NCBI GenBank assembly: GCA_942159475.1
Contig: OW804094.1
Coordinates: forward strand, 47,736,966 to 47,800,965
Length of the DNA stretch: 64,000 nucleotides
Source of the DNA: Sthenelais limicola
Lineage: Eukaryota > Annelida > Polychaeta > Phyllodocida > Sigalionidae
Direction of reading: 5' to 3'
How positions within the stretch are numbered: position 1 is the stretch's first letter; every line of letters begins with the position of its first letter. Positions 32,184 through 44,199 of this stretch are shown one piece after another. The position numbers were made by a program, and so were the translations under genes. The notes below the pieces were generated by a model. It ran no database searches. It worked only from the letters and a program-made list of their open reading frames with translations, and was not told where the DNA came from.

Positions 32184-33444
32184 CTATTCGTCTTTTGAAG
32201 AAGGGGCAGGCTTATTCTCTGAAGAGTTGTTACCTTTTGTTCTGCCTCTGTTCTGTGAAGTGCCAGGGTTATTCCTCGGGACGTATAATCCATCAGCCTG
32301 TTGTTGCTGGTGCTTTAACCTCTTCTGGCACTCCTTGATACTGTGGTGTGTGCGCCTGCCTACTAAATCGCAATAGGCGCACGCATGGAGCATCAGCACA
32401 CTTGCCTCCTTGTGGTCTCCTGTGTTTGAGCACCCGTCTCTGGAGTTGTATGCACGACATATAGCTTCCACTGCTTTCTCCCTTTTATTAGAGGAGCTGT
32501 TCTTTCCATTGTTATCCAAGCACGCAGGGGCGGTGTAACTCATGCCCCCGCCTGTGAGACAGATCCGTACCCTTTCATCCTGGATTGCTGTTCTGTCAGA
32601 CCATGTTATTTTAGCAGATTCAATCATGTCCCAGATGTACTGGGTCCACCTCCTGACTGCAGGCCACGGTCTCTCCAGGCTGTCCTTGGTTACCTGCCTC
32701 AGGTGATGCATCAAATGAGGGTAATCCTCAGGGTCAGATAAGCCGTTGGGGTCATCCAGCAGGGCCAAGAAGCCGTCTAAGTATTCGTTATAAGTTAGGC
32801 CCGCCCTAGCATCTAATTTTTGTTTAATTGTCTGCACTCCCTCCTTATACACGTACATGTATGGTTTAGCCAAGATTTTAGCATTGTGTATATCAGTAAC
32901 TATATCGACCCTACCGTGTAGGTAGACCGTTGGCAAATCGTTGTCTGACAGCTTCCCTCTCTAAGTAGTCGTCGGCCTGGACCTGCCTCCTTATAATCCT
33001 TGGAGCCGACATGGCCCGCCTCTGTGACTCTGTCACCCAGCGCCCAACTCTGGAGCCACGTGGTGACTCGACGCGTATCTTAGCGGACTTGGTGACCTCG
33101 CTGTTGAACGCGACCTGGCTGGGGTCAGGCGACGTCTCGCGTCCTCTCTTTGACCCCTTGGACCGTTGGGACCGGGACGTAGACCTTGAGCGCCTCGAGG
33201 AGCCTGAGACACTCAAGCCTCCTGACGAAAACGATGTCATCATCTTCCCAATTTTTTCTGTAAGCTTGGCTAGCTCACCTTTTACTAGATTCATCTCTCC
33301 CGATACTCCGGATAAGTCCTCCTGAAGGGACTTCACAGTTGGCGCTTTTGGTTGTTTAAATGTGACTACCGTCGAGGCCTCGCTTGTAACGCTTTCCTCC
33401 TTCTCGGCGTCTTTCTTCCCAGAGTTGCGTGTTCTTCTCGGCAT
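32184..33444 (-). pseudogene. Gag-like protein of the Ngaro-type element (frameshifted)
   Basis: Frame 33444-32911 (177 codons) starts MPRRTRNSGKK and is basic and serine-rich with a coiled-coil-like LQEDLSGVSGEMNLVKGELA segment. Frame 32936-32184 (250 codons) continues with a globular part and a Cys/His cluster (HACAYCDLVGRRTHHSIKEC), probably zinc-binding. The two frames overlap by 26 bases around GLPT and read as one protein across a shift. Mutation or programmed shifting cannot be told apart; given the other breaks, mutation is likelier. Confidence 0.75.
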
Positions 33445-33580
33445 GATTCCTTATTATTCTCTCTTGTCTATAAATCACAAAGTTGGTATAGTGATTTCCA
33501 GACTTCAAGCTTGCGTGTGTATATCGCGTAGACTTTGTGTCGAGCCAAAAAGTTAGTATTAGATGGCTATGTGTGTGGAC

Positions 33581-33785
33581 TCGAAGAAGACAGAGGTAAG
33601 GGGGGTTAGTAGTGAGGAGACGCTGGAGGAAGAGTGAGGGGGACGCGCTGAGGAATGCATGCGGGAGATGAGGAGAGAGGGGGCTGGTAGGTGGCAGCAG
33701 GGGTTGGTTGTGTACCACTCCACCTGTCATCACGTCTCTCAGGAGGATCACAATGCAACACAATCACTATATGTAATTGTGACAT
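33581..33785 (-). repeat. Split direct repeat A, 5'-terminal copy
   Basis: The 5' end of the element on the minus strand; nearly identical to 28507-28711 (for example GCATGCGGG for GCACGCGGG, TCATCACG for TCGTCACA). Confidence 0.85.
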
Positions 33786-36700
33786 ATATAAGAGAAATTT
33801 CCTACAGAGATCAAATTATATTGCATACTCCGAATATTGCCCCATTGCAGGATGCAGGATGTCGGATCATAGGCTTCACGCCTATGGAACGCAAATATGT
33901 AACTGATTCTGATTACTGAATAACAATCTTTATATATAGATATATATCTTAGGCCAAAGCTATCGTCTCTATACTAAAGAAACGTTAATACAATGTATGG
34001 GATACATGGAAATGGCCGATTCCGTGGGTATGTACGTGTTTGTGTGAAAAGAGGATCCTTCGAATAACATTCAAACAGGTGATATGCAAACAAACTCAGT
34101 TGTCCCTGGGTAAAGATCACAGTTCAACATCTCCACCAATGATTGCACGTCAGAGATGGGATTCGATAGAATAAATATTTGTGAAAGACTGAATATGTGT
34201 CGTGTGCATAGCGTGAGAAACATTTTCAAGTGTGACCAATCTCGTATAGGTACATAAGTTTCATTATTAATACCTGAATATGCGTGCGGGAAGTTGGTTT
34301 CTGCCACAAAACTATAACAACATATCTCATATTGTAATTTATTAATGATGTTGCTTCTTAAATAGAAATAATGATAATAATAATAATGATAGTATCGTTT
34401 TTATTATATATACCTACACGTATCGGGGCATATACTTATTTTGAATTTGTTTCTGTTACCATTATAAAGTTGTTAAGATAGTGATGCTGACGGGACGGAT
34501 TCAGACGCTGGAACGACAACCGAAGCATGATGACGTAATAGGCCTATATATTCCTAATGATGTGATCTGGCTCCTGCGGGTTACAGCTGTTAAAATTCTA
34601 TATGCTGTCTCGAGACTGGATGATGATTTTATTTTTATAGTTTTGGGTAACATATAAAGCCCCCAAATTCTTGGTTATGATGACATTCCATTGGCATACA
34701 TGTATGTACGAATCAAAATATTAAGTTATTTTGATTGAACTCAACATTAAAGGACGCCAGATGGACTAAAGGTCATCTCGTTATTGTGTATCATATTGAT
34801 GGACCATATGTAAGGGACACCGTATTTTGGTCTTTTCAATTCTACCCATACTTCACATTGTCAGCTAATATGCAGAAACGCTATAGGCGGACTAATCCAG
34901 AATTGAAGGGTATAAATGTTATTTCATCTGTATGACTATACACGCAAAAATAATTCTGAGACTGCGAGGGAGAACCAAGAAGTTTTCATTCGTCATGCCA
35001 ACATGGGGCCACTTTTTATCTCACTTTCCAAATGTGATTTTTTAATTAGCAAACCTATTTCAAATCACTTAGTAACATCAAATAGTAATAATATCACGCT
35101 CCATCTCTCTATTGAGATTCGCAACTATTGCAGGTTTATCCAAACACATACAAGAGCAAAATAGACAAGATGTTTGGCAAGGCTCTTCTACAAGACATCT
35201 CTCAAAAGCCCTTACAGCAGCCTATATCAAACAGGGTTCTCGTGTATACCTTTCATGGGTTGCTGCACGAGGGGTGATTTCTAATTTTGGACTCGATATT
35301 GCGAATCCAACATAAAAATATAGTGCTGATTCATCAGTATTTTTCATTATTTTTGTGTATAAATGTGTATTTGTATTCGTTTGTGGTGCATGGGATGCCT
35401 GCCCCTCCACTGAAGAGTGGCAGGCATATGCAAACATAGTATTATACACCGTAATCAATTGCGAAATCCGATACGTTAATATATACAGGTTTATTTTATT
35501 ATAGTACCAACCATGTACTTTATTTTGAAACCATAAAACAAGTTGGGGAGTATTTATATTCAAATATATTAAAATCTTGCTTATTGAGATAAAAATAGAA
35601 TCTAAATGGTCTTAGGTTAATATAACACAGGTACCAATTTACAATCAGTTATCAAGTGATTATAGGTGATTATGAATACCCCGAAATCCTAAAAGTAACG
35701 TATATCCGGATTATGGTGATCATAATTTTATCCAATGTTATACATGCACTTATCACGATACAGGTCAAGAGGATTTGTGTGATCCATCATGATTCTTCCG
35801 CTCAAAATATATAATGACTTTATTTCTAGGTTAATACGTCACTGTATCTTGTTGATTGATGCAGACGTCAGTCAAGACGGCTAAACGGATTAGTTATTCC
35901 AAAATAGCATAAATCTCATCATGTACTTTAGAGGTGACTCCTCGACTAATGGCCAGTAGTTGAATGCAAAACGCGAATTTGATCGTACAATTAATTCAAA
36001 TGCGAGAACAATCGGCAGGTTTAAACAGGTAGAAACTGCTATTCATCTGTGCAGTTTCGTCCAAGAAATATGCTAGGCATGCATGGAATCATTGAAATAT
36101 TCAATTTCCGAAATAAGTCAAGATATGATATTAGAAATACACTGATATATTATATATAATCATGATATAATGTAAAGGTGCTTGGTAGACCTTGGAATCA
36201 TATTACACTTTGGCACATGCAGCAAGTCATAGGTAGATAGGCATAAGGATAGATATAGATATAGATATAGATATAGATACATAGCGACTTTGTGGTGTAC
36301 TATCAAACCTGGGCCTTATCATTAATCATCAAATTAATATATGCCAGTTTGCACACGGCGATCAAAGATTTTTTTCTTCAAATTTGGAAGAAAAGCTTTG
36401 TTATGTCCAATTATGATTTACGATAATGATTATGAGCTTAACCAACTGTAGAGATCTAGGCATAGATACATCGTATGTTCCAATATGAAAGGCACGTTTA
36501 TGAGTATGACTCCCGAGAGTCCTGCTGCTTAAAATAATTAATAGGCCATCTTTCATATTAATAGGGTTTATACGGTCACTAACTTGAATTTGGGTAACGG
36601 TGGATACACTAAGGCATACAATTCCCATGAATATACTATTATGGTCCCATTTTTATTGGTCAAATAATTACAAATAGTCTTATTCACACTATTCCGTGGA

Positions 36701-36954
36701 TCTGGTGTATCCATTGTTTCCTCTCGTAGATGTAAGCCACCTAAAGTATAAATATCTCTATGTTGATAGCCCAGCTAGTTGAACCGCTGATGCATAACGT
36801 TCATATTTGTGAAGACAAGCGTGTACCACGCGGTGTCATTATTCGTTTTGCAATGTTATACCTCATTGAACATGGGATACGAAGAGCCTATTAGATTAGA
36901 ATCCTAACCTCACATTTATAATTGAACAGTGCATGTTAGGATAAGTATATAGAC
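33786..36954. other. Intergenic, no gene seen; short (ATAGAT)n near 36246
   Basis: AT-rich. A hexanucleotide ATAGAT microsatellite lies at about 36246-36281. The last ~100 bases are presumably the 5' untranslated region of the calmodulin-like gene. No other coding exon recognised. Confidence 0.5.
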
Positions 36955-39900
36955 ATGGCATCCCAGGCCAGAAAGGTAGGTCTTTTGATAAAATAACCGT
37001 TTTTATGCGATATCTATGCAGACGACTCTGTAAATTTAATCACTGGAATTATTTAATAAAAGAAATGGATGATGTGTACATCTGTAAATCAATGTTAAGC
37101 CTCGTGATACTTCGAAACAAGCGTCGGATATACGACATTATTCATCCATTTGATTCAATTTCATTCAAGTATCAAGAATAGTTTTGTAAGTACCGCTATT
37201 GCTAACGGTCTGCATGCGTATGTTTTAATTACTGTAATGTTTTAGTTTTTACTGGACGCTGATTAATTCCATGTTCTTCGTTCCAGCCCGATATGGAATG
37301 TGTTCAGCTATCAGATAGGCAAATTGCAGGTATCTAGTCTGGTTAGTTGTGCCATAAACTATGATAAAGGCGGACACTGAAGCCTCGTGTTGTCCACTCT
37401 TTTTCCCCCTTCTCATTGTTTATTCAATTACAAGTGTTTCATTTCATTCCGGCATGGTATGTTATGTGTAATAGCTAATCGCATAAGGATAACTGTTAAA
37501 ATCGAAATAAATGTAAAATAGAGTGGACATACTAGTTAATCTTTATTTTTAAAAAGCATGTGTTCCATGGCTTTGTCCCGTTCTCATATTGGTTAGAACT
37601 AAGGTTGAAACCAGGTCTGGTTATGGAAATTACAGGATGATTATGCTAAATCAATATATAGCAACAATTCAAGCGTGTGACCGGACTGTTCCTCACTGCC
37701 ATTTTCAGGCTGCTTGGTGCGAGGGCTTTCTACTCATTTCCTATGTTTCCTTTACGACATTGTCTGTCTAAAAGAAGTCGATAAAAGCAATTTGTTTATG
37801 AGTCTCATGAAGGTGCAATATTTATATAGACCTCCGTCAGGCCTTCAACCTTTTTGACAAGGACGGAGACGGACACATCACCGCTTCTGAATTGGGTATT
37901 GTGATGAGCACCATGGGGCAGTCTCCTACAGAAGCTGAATTGCGGGACATGATTCAAGAAGTTGATCTTGATGGTAAGGCCACACAAAGAGAGATACAAG
38001 ATACAATAACACACAAAGAGAGATAAAAGATACAATAATTCAATGATGCAATTCATGGCCTGTTAAAAAATATCTTTCCTTACTAAGGTTTTGTATGAAC
38101 AACAAAAAGATGAAAAACTGGTTTGAAACCCTTTGCATAAATTTGATTGCCAAAACAATCTTTGATCAGTTTAACTCAGTATGTATATATATACCGGCTG
38201 AATATTGTCTGCGCATGTTTTGATGTTAGCCTTGAAGTTAAACAGAACCCTTTCTATAGGTGGGAGATCAAATGATCGATTATCTTTCTCGATAGGTAAC
38301 CAAGAGATCGATTTTGATGAATTTTGCTTAATGATGTCAAAAAGATCAAATCAAGACGACGACGAGGAGGAAGAGACATTCCGAGAGGCATTCAATGTTT
38401 TTGATAGGGTAAGTGACTTTGATATTATCCATCAATTACGTTTTTACACCATCCTGACTCGGATATAGAACTACCATAAATAGTATTTAGCTCTACGGAA
38501 GAAATTAATTCAGCAGGAAGGCCCTTGGAACTGTTCAGACTATTACGTGAATATAATAATCGGCACATGTAGGCCTGTACATGGATCAACGAACTCATGC
38601 AAATAACAAAATATGAAGAAATAGAAGACTACATTAGCTAATTACACAGAATGCTATCATTTGTGCCAGTGTCGTCTGTAAGTAATAGGTTATATGCATG
38701 GAAAATCGACTGTTCATTTGGATCCATGCAGAGCTAGATGCAGGCCAACAACTGCCGCCTATTTCACCATACAGATCACCAAAGCCTTGAGACAGTAACC
38801 AAATTAGTGGCATGTCTTCTGTAAGGACTATATTGACCACCTCCTGATATGTCTAGCCTCCACTTGTCCGAGCATGTTCAGACTTGTGCGGCTGAATCTA
38901 CGCATTAAATCAGCCATTGCTATAATAACGATCCAGTGTGCAAAAGAGGGAGCCACCTAAATATACACTCCATATATGTCGATATGAATAGTAAATCTGT
39001 GCACGCCTTTCCATTACACACGCCCAATGCTTGCTAGCCCTCGTGGGGCAACTTAAATATTAATTTGAATTCAAAAGTGTGGGGCATCTCAAAACACTCA
39101 AGGTCCAAACCTTCAGATCAGATAATAATGGTATGTCAGCCTACTTCGTTAATCTTTTTTTCTCGGCGTTTAATGGGAATATAATAATATTTTGTGGTCT
39201 TAATGGGATTACAATGGCACTTTACGGTTTGAGGCAAGAGGCTTTCCCTTCGTTTAGAGTCTCTCTCAACTTTGGGCCTAGACTGAAAAGGTGGATTAGC
39301 CTATATCATTAACGATGTGAAGTGATGTACACAGGTTAAGGATAAATAATTAGCTTATCGAGACTAAGTCATGCAACAAATACAGAGTCGCGTGTATGTT
39401 GGAATTGAATTCTGCCTGTTTTCATGATACTTGCATAAATGTTACCCGGTTTTGATTCACGTTCCTTGAACATGTTCCCACTCCGGGGGCGCTTACAAGA
39501 TCATGTAACAACGGGTGTACGTTTAGCTATGTTTGTGAGGAGACAGGGAGAGAAAGCAAAGAACTAGAAGCTCTGGTAATGTATGATAATAAGCCCTATC
39601 ATATATTACATGCGAAGTCCAGAGGGATACAGGAGAAGCAGATGAAGGTTATTAAATAGAATGGCACTGGTTCCGATACGTTATATTTTCTGGTTAAGGT
39701 TCTGGTCTGTCGACCGGATCTACAAAAACTCCTCAGCAACTCGTCATTGGAAGATCGGTCTCAATCACTTCCAAGAAAGGAAAATCACGCTCGGTTTTTC
39801 GCCTACGCCAATGTCCTGCCAATAGGAAGAAATCACCGTAATTAGACCATTGTAATGGCTTGCTCGGACCATGCACCTGCTTGGCGGATATGACGTAAGC

Positions 39901-42900
39901 TGCAGGTTGGCAGGGGCTATGTCGGGCTAATGTGTACGGATGACTACAGGGGGTGACGTGAAATGTTGCTCTTCAATTCAGGAGAGCTATGTTTTCTCTG
40001 ATGCCAAGTAAATTATAGCCTTACCGATTTCGTGAAAATAAGTTGGAGTTTCGCGGAAATGTGTCCTTTATTTTTTCATGAGAACACACTTTTGGTGGAA
40101 TATATCTTGTATATTTGAAGCCAGTGTGTTGCCTTTCTTATGTTAGTCGTGGTAATCGATTTCCACTTGGCCCACTCTCGGAAGTCTAAATCAAGGCACG
40201 AGGAGAATATTCACATGATTATAGCTTTGTCATGGCCATCGGACATAACCCTAACACATTACATTAGAGATGGTCTGGCAAGGTACGTGTCACAAACAAG
40301 TCTATTGGATACATATAAGTATTAATCGTCTGGTCATTTTACAAGTCTATGTATCGAGTACGAAATGGGAGAATGGCCTCTTGTAGGGTGTGGCCATAGT
40401 CTGCCATATAACTAAGAAAGCTTTGGTGCCAGCTGCCACGCATTTGGGCGGGCGTTGGCCAGGAAATAATGCTCCCTCACTTCGTCCTCACATACGATCG
40501 ATAAAGAACTGTTTGCCGGTCTAAACAAAACCCACGCTCCACTACAATTTACAAAGAGTTTCTAGAATTTGTCAACTTAGTTTTCCGCTCGTTTCGAATC
40601 GGGTCTCTCAAAACGTCCCTTTTTCAAAAGAGGGAAAGCAATTTCGTCTGTTTGAAGGATAATCAATATCTGGTCTATTTAAGGCATGCAATCTTTCTAG
40701 ATCATTGCTACATGTATAACTTTGAAAATGTAGCTTAATGAATGCACTTACCGGTATGGATGAACATTCGTAATTCATTCATGAAAAGTGTCCTCCCAGT
40801 TCATAGGAATAGTGATTTATATTGGCCCAGTACCAATTAGTATTTTAATGATCCGTAAATTGAGAGAAACTCTGACCACTGTTGTTGCTAAGCAACAGAA
40901 TGGAATCACAATTAAAAAAAGGGACCATGAGAACGCCTAGATATTTTGAGGTGGTCAATAGATTTAGTCAACCAAATTGAACGGAATATGGTCATTTCCT
41001 TTGGATGTTTATTTCAAGCTACTTCACCAATTTTTGGTTGATAGGCAACTGTATCTTGCATAGCAACAAGCAAATACTAAATTTAAGCTGTTTCCTCTTT
41101 TCATAAATCATTTACACTCATTTAATATTGAAGAAAAATATCTACATATCCTTTCATCGATCTGGCCTCCTGAAATGCTGGCCATGAATGCCAAATTCCA
41201 TATCAGAATGTTTCCATACTAACCGTGACCAAGGGAAAAAAATCCAGATTGGGTCTATAGCCAAAATTGATAAACACATCGAAAAGTGCCCCTATGCAAA
41301 TGTCATGCTTTTATGAAAAAATGCACAATTCTTTGACTTATCGACTGCGCATTAGTTATTAGCATAGCCATTAGATGTTGAGGATACAGTTCAAACATAT
41401 CCAATTAAACACATTTTCCTTTACTCTAGACTAATATAAATCCCAGGAAAAGTCAACAAGTTATTTCGATTAATCAAACGTAATATCATGTATCCTCTAG
41501 TACAAGTTCAATATTCGTCATTGGAGACTAGTACACATCTCAGAAAAACTATGGTAGGCAACTTCATCTGTAAGAATATGAAAGGTTATTTGAGTAAATT
41601 AAGTAAAGTTGTGTGTACAATGTATCCACACATCATTAATTTACTCAAACTATACTTCTAAAAAGTATGTTAATTATCACATACAATGTGTGACCTGGAA
41701 GATTTGGATTCAGTTTCAGAAGAAACTCCCACACTTGTTATTTCGCCTCTCTGGGTGAGACACATAAATAGAGAGAATAGTATACTTGATCGATCGACGC
41801 CCGTATATGTATTATATGCTTTTATAAACAATTTTCCGGGATCAAAAGGAATTAGAACATTAAAGCAGACAACAATTAGGTACCCGAAATAATTAATTAA
41901 CGTACGTGTACTGAACAGACTACTTATTGCACCCTACTAACGTCACGTCTCAGATAGTTAGGTCTTATATTACATAGGCCTATTACTGTTATTTGATGAG
42001 CAACTATCACATCTGAAAGAATGAAATACGAACAGGCATGTCAGTTTTTAGATTTATTTGACCATACGTTTTAATCATTAGTTATACTATAGTATTCTAT
42101 AGACTGAAAAGGGTAAATAAATATAATATGACTGTTTTATGTCGCCATCGTGTTTTACCAATTAATAAAAAATAAGAAAGTGTCAATGAAGTAAAAGTTT
42201 CATTAAACCTAAATTCATATAATATTCTATATTACATGCATTATCAGTCAACCAACGACAGAAATATGTCCAGGATGTACTCCTTCCTTCTAATATTTAC
42301 GATGGGGGTAGAAGAAATGGATTATGTCTAGTCCCCTGAATTATATGAATTATAAAGTTGAGTTCGAGATATTGGAGAGACATGTACATAAGAGACAGGA
42401 AATGAGACGTATGGATTTTAAAATGTCTTGTTAGTCTAGATGCTGAGGAGAACCTCCTAGATGGAACATTGTTATTGAGGCCTTTTAGATATATAGCCGA
42501 GGCCGTCTGAAGAGGCTGATTTTCCGTTCAACTTTGGTGTCCATTCCATGATAGATGGACCACGCCATCAGTGCTCTTCACGTTGTAATCTTTGCATAAC
42601 CTTTTGAATTGAGCTTGACAGCTTATCTAGCTTTATAGGAAATTGATCTCCCTAAAAAACTTACAAAAACCTAGCCCTTATATCTTTGTCTAACGCTTCA
42701 TGACACAATCGCAACCGTTCCAATGCTTGGGTGAATTCCCTCTTCTATTCAGCCAATCGAAGTGAAGGACAATGCCCTTCCATTTGTAGTCAGTATACTG
42801 TGCAAATGTTATCAGGGGAAAACACTCATTATATCTAAGTCTCACCACAGGAAATGGTCAGGGAGATGTGAGTCCCTATGGGTTCCAATCATAAAACCTA

Positions 42901-44036
42901 ATCGATTGAATTTACCCGGGGAATTCCATCTAAAAGTCGGGCAGTATTGATTTTTATGCACGCACTGTGTATTGGCGTTAGCTTAGCAGGGGCCAGCGAT
43001 TTCCCTGTGTAAGTGTGGTGGAGGGAATAGGGACTCCCTCCACCAATCTTAAGTTCTGTTTTAGCCTTATTTCGAACGTCTCTTGATTATTCTTCTGTCA
43101 TGTAAAATTCACTCCTCCTAACATTCAGCAGTACAGTGAATGGAGGGTATTTGCCTCTCCCGATGGCATCGATCCCGATTTTTTTGAGAAAGCAATTAAT
43201 CTTATCTCCTAATGGAATTGACGGCATTTTGGGTTAAAAGGCAATCGCAAATATTAAAGGAATTGATTAAATATGAAGATGAACGGATTGTGCCAAAAAA
43301 AGCAGTCATTTCATTTTCTCCTATTATCCCCGATTGTTTTTCTTAATGGCTTAAGATTGAATGAAGCCTACCTGACATGCTTTTTTTTCAGGATCAAAAT
43401 GGTGTCATAGACCAGGCCGAGCTACGTAGTGTCTTAACCAATCTAGGGGAGCACCTTTCCGATGAACAGATAAAGGAAATGATCGAAGAAGTGGACATTA
43501 ACAGGGATGGAGTTATTACCTATGATGGTATATATACTATATTATTTTTACAGTAGAGTAAGCGAGTCGGCTTGACAATGGTTACCTAATTAGTTGCTAA
43601 TTGGTCATAGTCTGGTTAACAAAAAAAGTATAGAGAAAGTTTTGTGAGAATTAATCGACTAGAATTGATAAACATTTTCAATAATCATAAGCTCCATATG
43701 GCAATTTTGTGACAATATTTCGGCAACTATATTTACCTAAATGTAACAGCTGCAATATGAATTTTTTAAATATTGATATCGAATCGCATCTTTATTTTTA
43801 TAATTACATGCAAGGTTTCAAGTATGATTTATACATGTATACTCATAGTTAAGGTTCAAGTTAAGACATAAGATTACATAGCTATTTGGAAATATTTGCA
43901 TAGCACAAGGACCTATAAATACCTATGAATATGTTGCATATGTTACCGTTAAAAATATGACAGTGCATGTGGTTTCTGTTTCTTTAAAAAATAAGAATTC
44001 AGATGCATGATGTTACAAAGTACAAAGCAAACGTAG
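36955..44036 (+). CDS. Calmodulin-like four-EF-hand protein (6 exons)
   Basis: Exons 36955-36975, 37287-37329, 37830-37973, 38296-38408, 43392-43527 and 43996-44036 join in phase to 165 residues plus TAG; all introns are GT-AG. The 144-bp and 136-bp exons match the usual calmodulin exon sizes (family knowledge). EF loops: [36 protein letters not shown] and [12 protein letters not shown]; all keep acidic or Asn residues at 1, 3 and 5 and Glu at 12, so four calcium sites are likely. Loop 2 has Gln at the usual Gly position 6. The N-terminus is extended by about ten residues (MASQARKPDMECVQ), the linker is acidic (QDDDEEEET), and the C-terminus ([12 protein letters not shown]) is not calmodulin's. 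So it is a calmodulin-like paralogue, a cytosolic calcium sensor. The tiny first and last exons are least certain. Intron 4 (5 kb) holds a dispersed repeat. Confidence 0.85.
37981..38040. repeat. Two-copy tandem repeat in intron 3
   Basis: CACAAAGAGAGATACAAGAT and a second copy CACAAAGAGAGATAAAAGAT follow each other, each ending ACAATAA, with a period of about 31 bases. Confidence 0.6.
38409..43391 (+). other. Large intron 4 of the calmodulin-like gene
   Basis: Begins GTAAGTGAC and ends with a T-rich tract and CAG. Contains the inverted copy of a dispersed repeat (39095-39285). No other gene seen; the short frames have no recognisable motifs. Confidence 0.7.
39095..39285 (-). repeat. Dispersed repeat, copy 2 (inverted)
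   Basis: Reverse complement matches 25182-25386 over most of its length, for example GGTTTGAGGCAAGAGGCTTT against AAAGCCTCTCACCTCAAACC. Confidence 0.7.
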
Positions 44037-44174
44037 GCAGCATGGGAAATCTACTGACTATATACAACACTTCCTGATGTCACCGACTCTACACCTCGCC
44101 AAGTCGTTTGCCAAATCTGTCTAATCCAAGTTCAGATTATTTCCCGTTTAAGTATCCGTTTACATTGGGAGAAG

Positions 44175-44180
44175 AATAAA
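44175..44180 (+). terminator. Poly(A) signal of the calmodulin-like gene
   Basis: AATAAA, within GAATAAAATAAA, about 140 bases after the TAG in the proposed last exon. Confidence 0.45.
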
Positions 44181-44199
44181 ATAAATATCTCGTTAATAC

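Larger units (their letters stand above)
28261..33785 (-). mobile_element. Ngaro-type tyrosine-recombinase retrotransposon, decayed
   Basis: On the minus strand the order is: repeat A (33785-33581), gag-like, RT-RNase H, tyrosine recombinase, repeat B (28919-28715), repeat A (28711-28507), repeat B (28465-28261). A-ORFs-B-A-B split direct repeats are diagnostic of Ngaro/PAT-type elements in the DIRS order; all four repeats are 205 bp. I see no methyltransferase domain between RNase H and recombinase, which favours Ngaro over PAT. No target duplication is seen, as expected. All coding regions are broken, so it is not autonomous. Confidence 0.85.

Noticed and set aside
36246..36281. Regular short repeat that might suggest a CRISPR array
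   Set aside because: A simple hexanucleotide microsatellite without spacers, in an animal genome.
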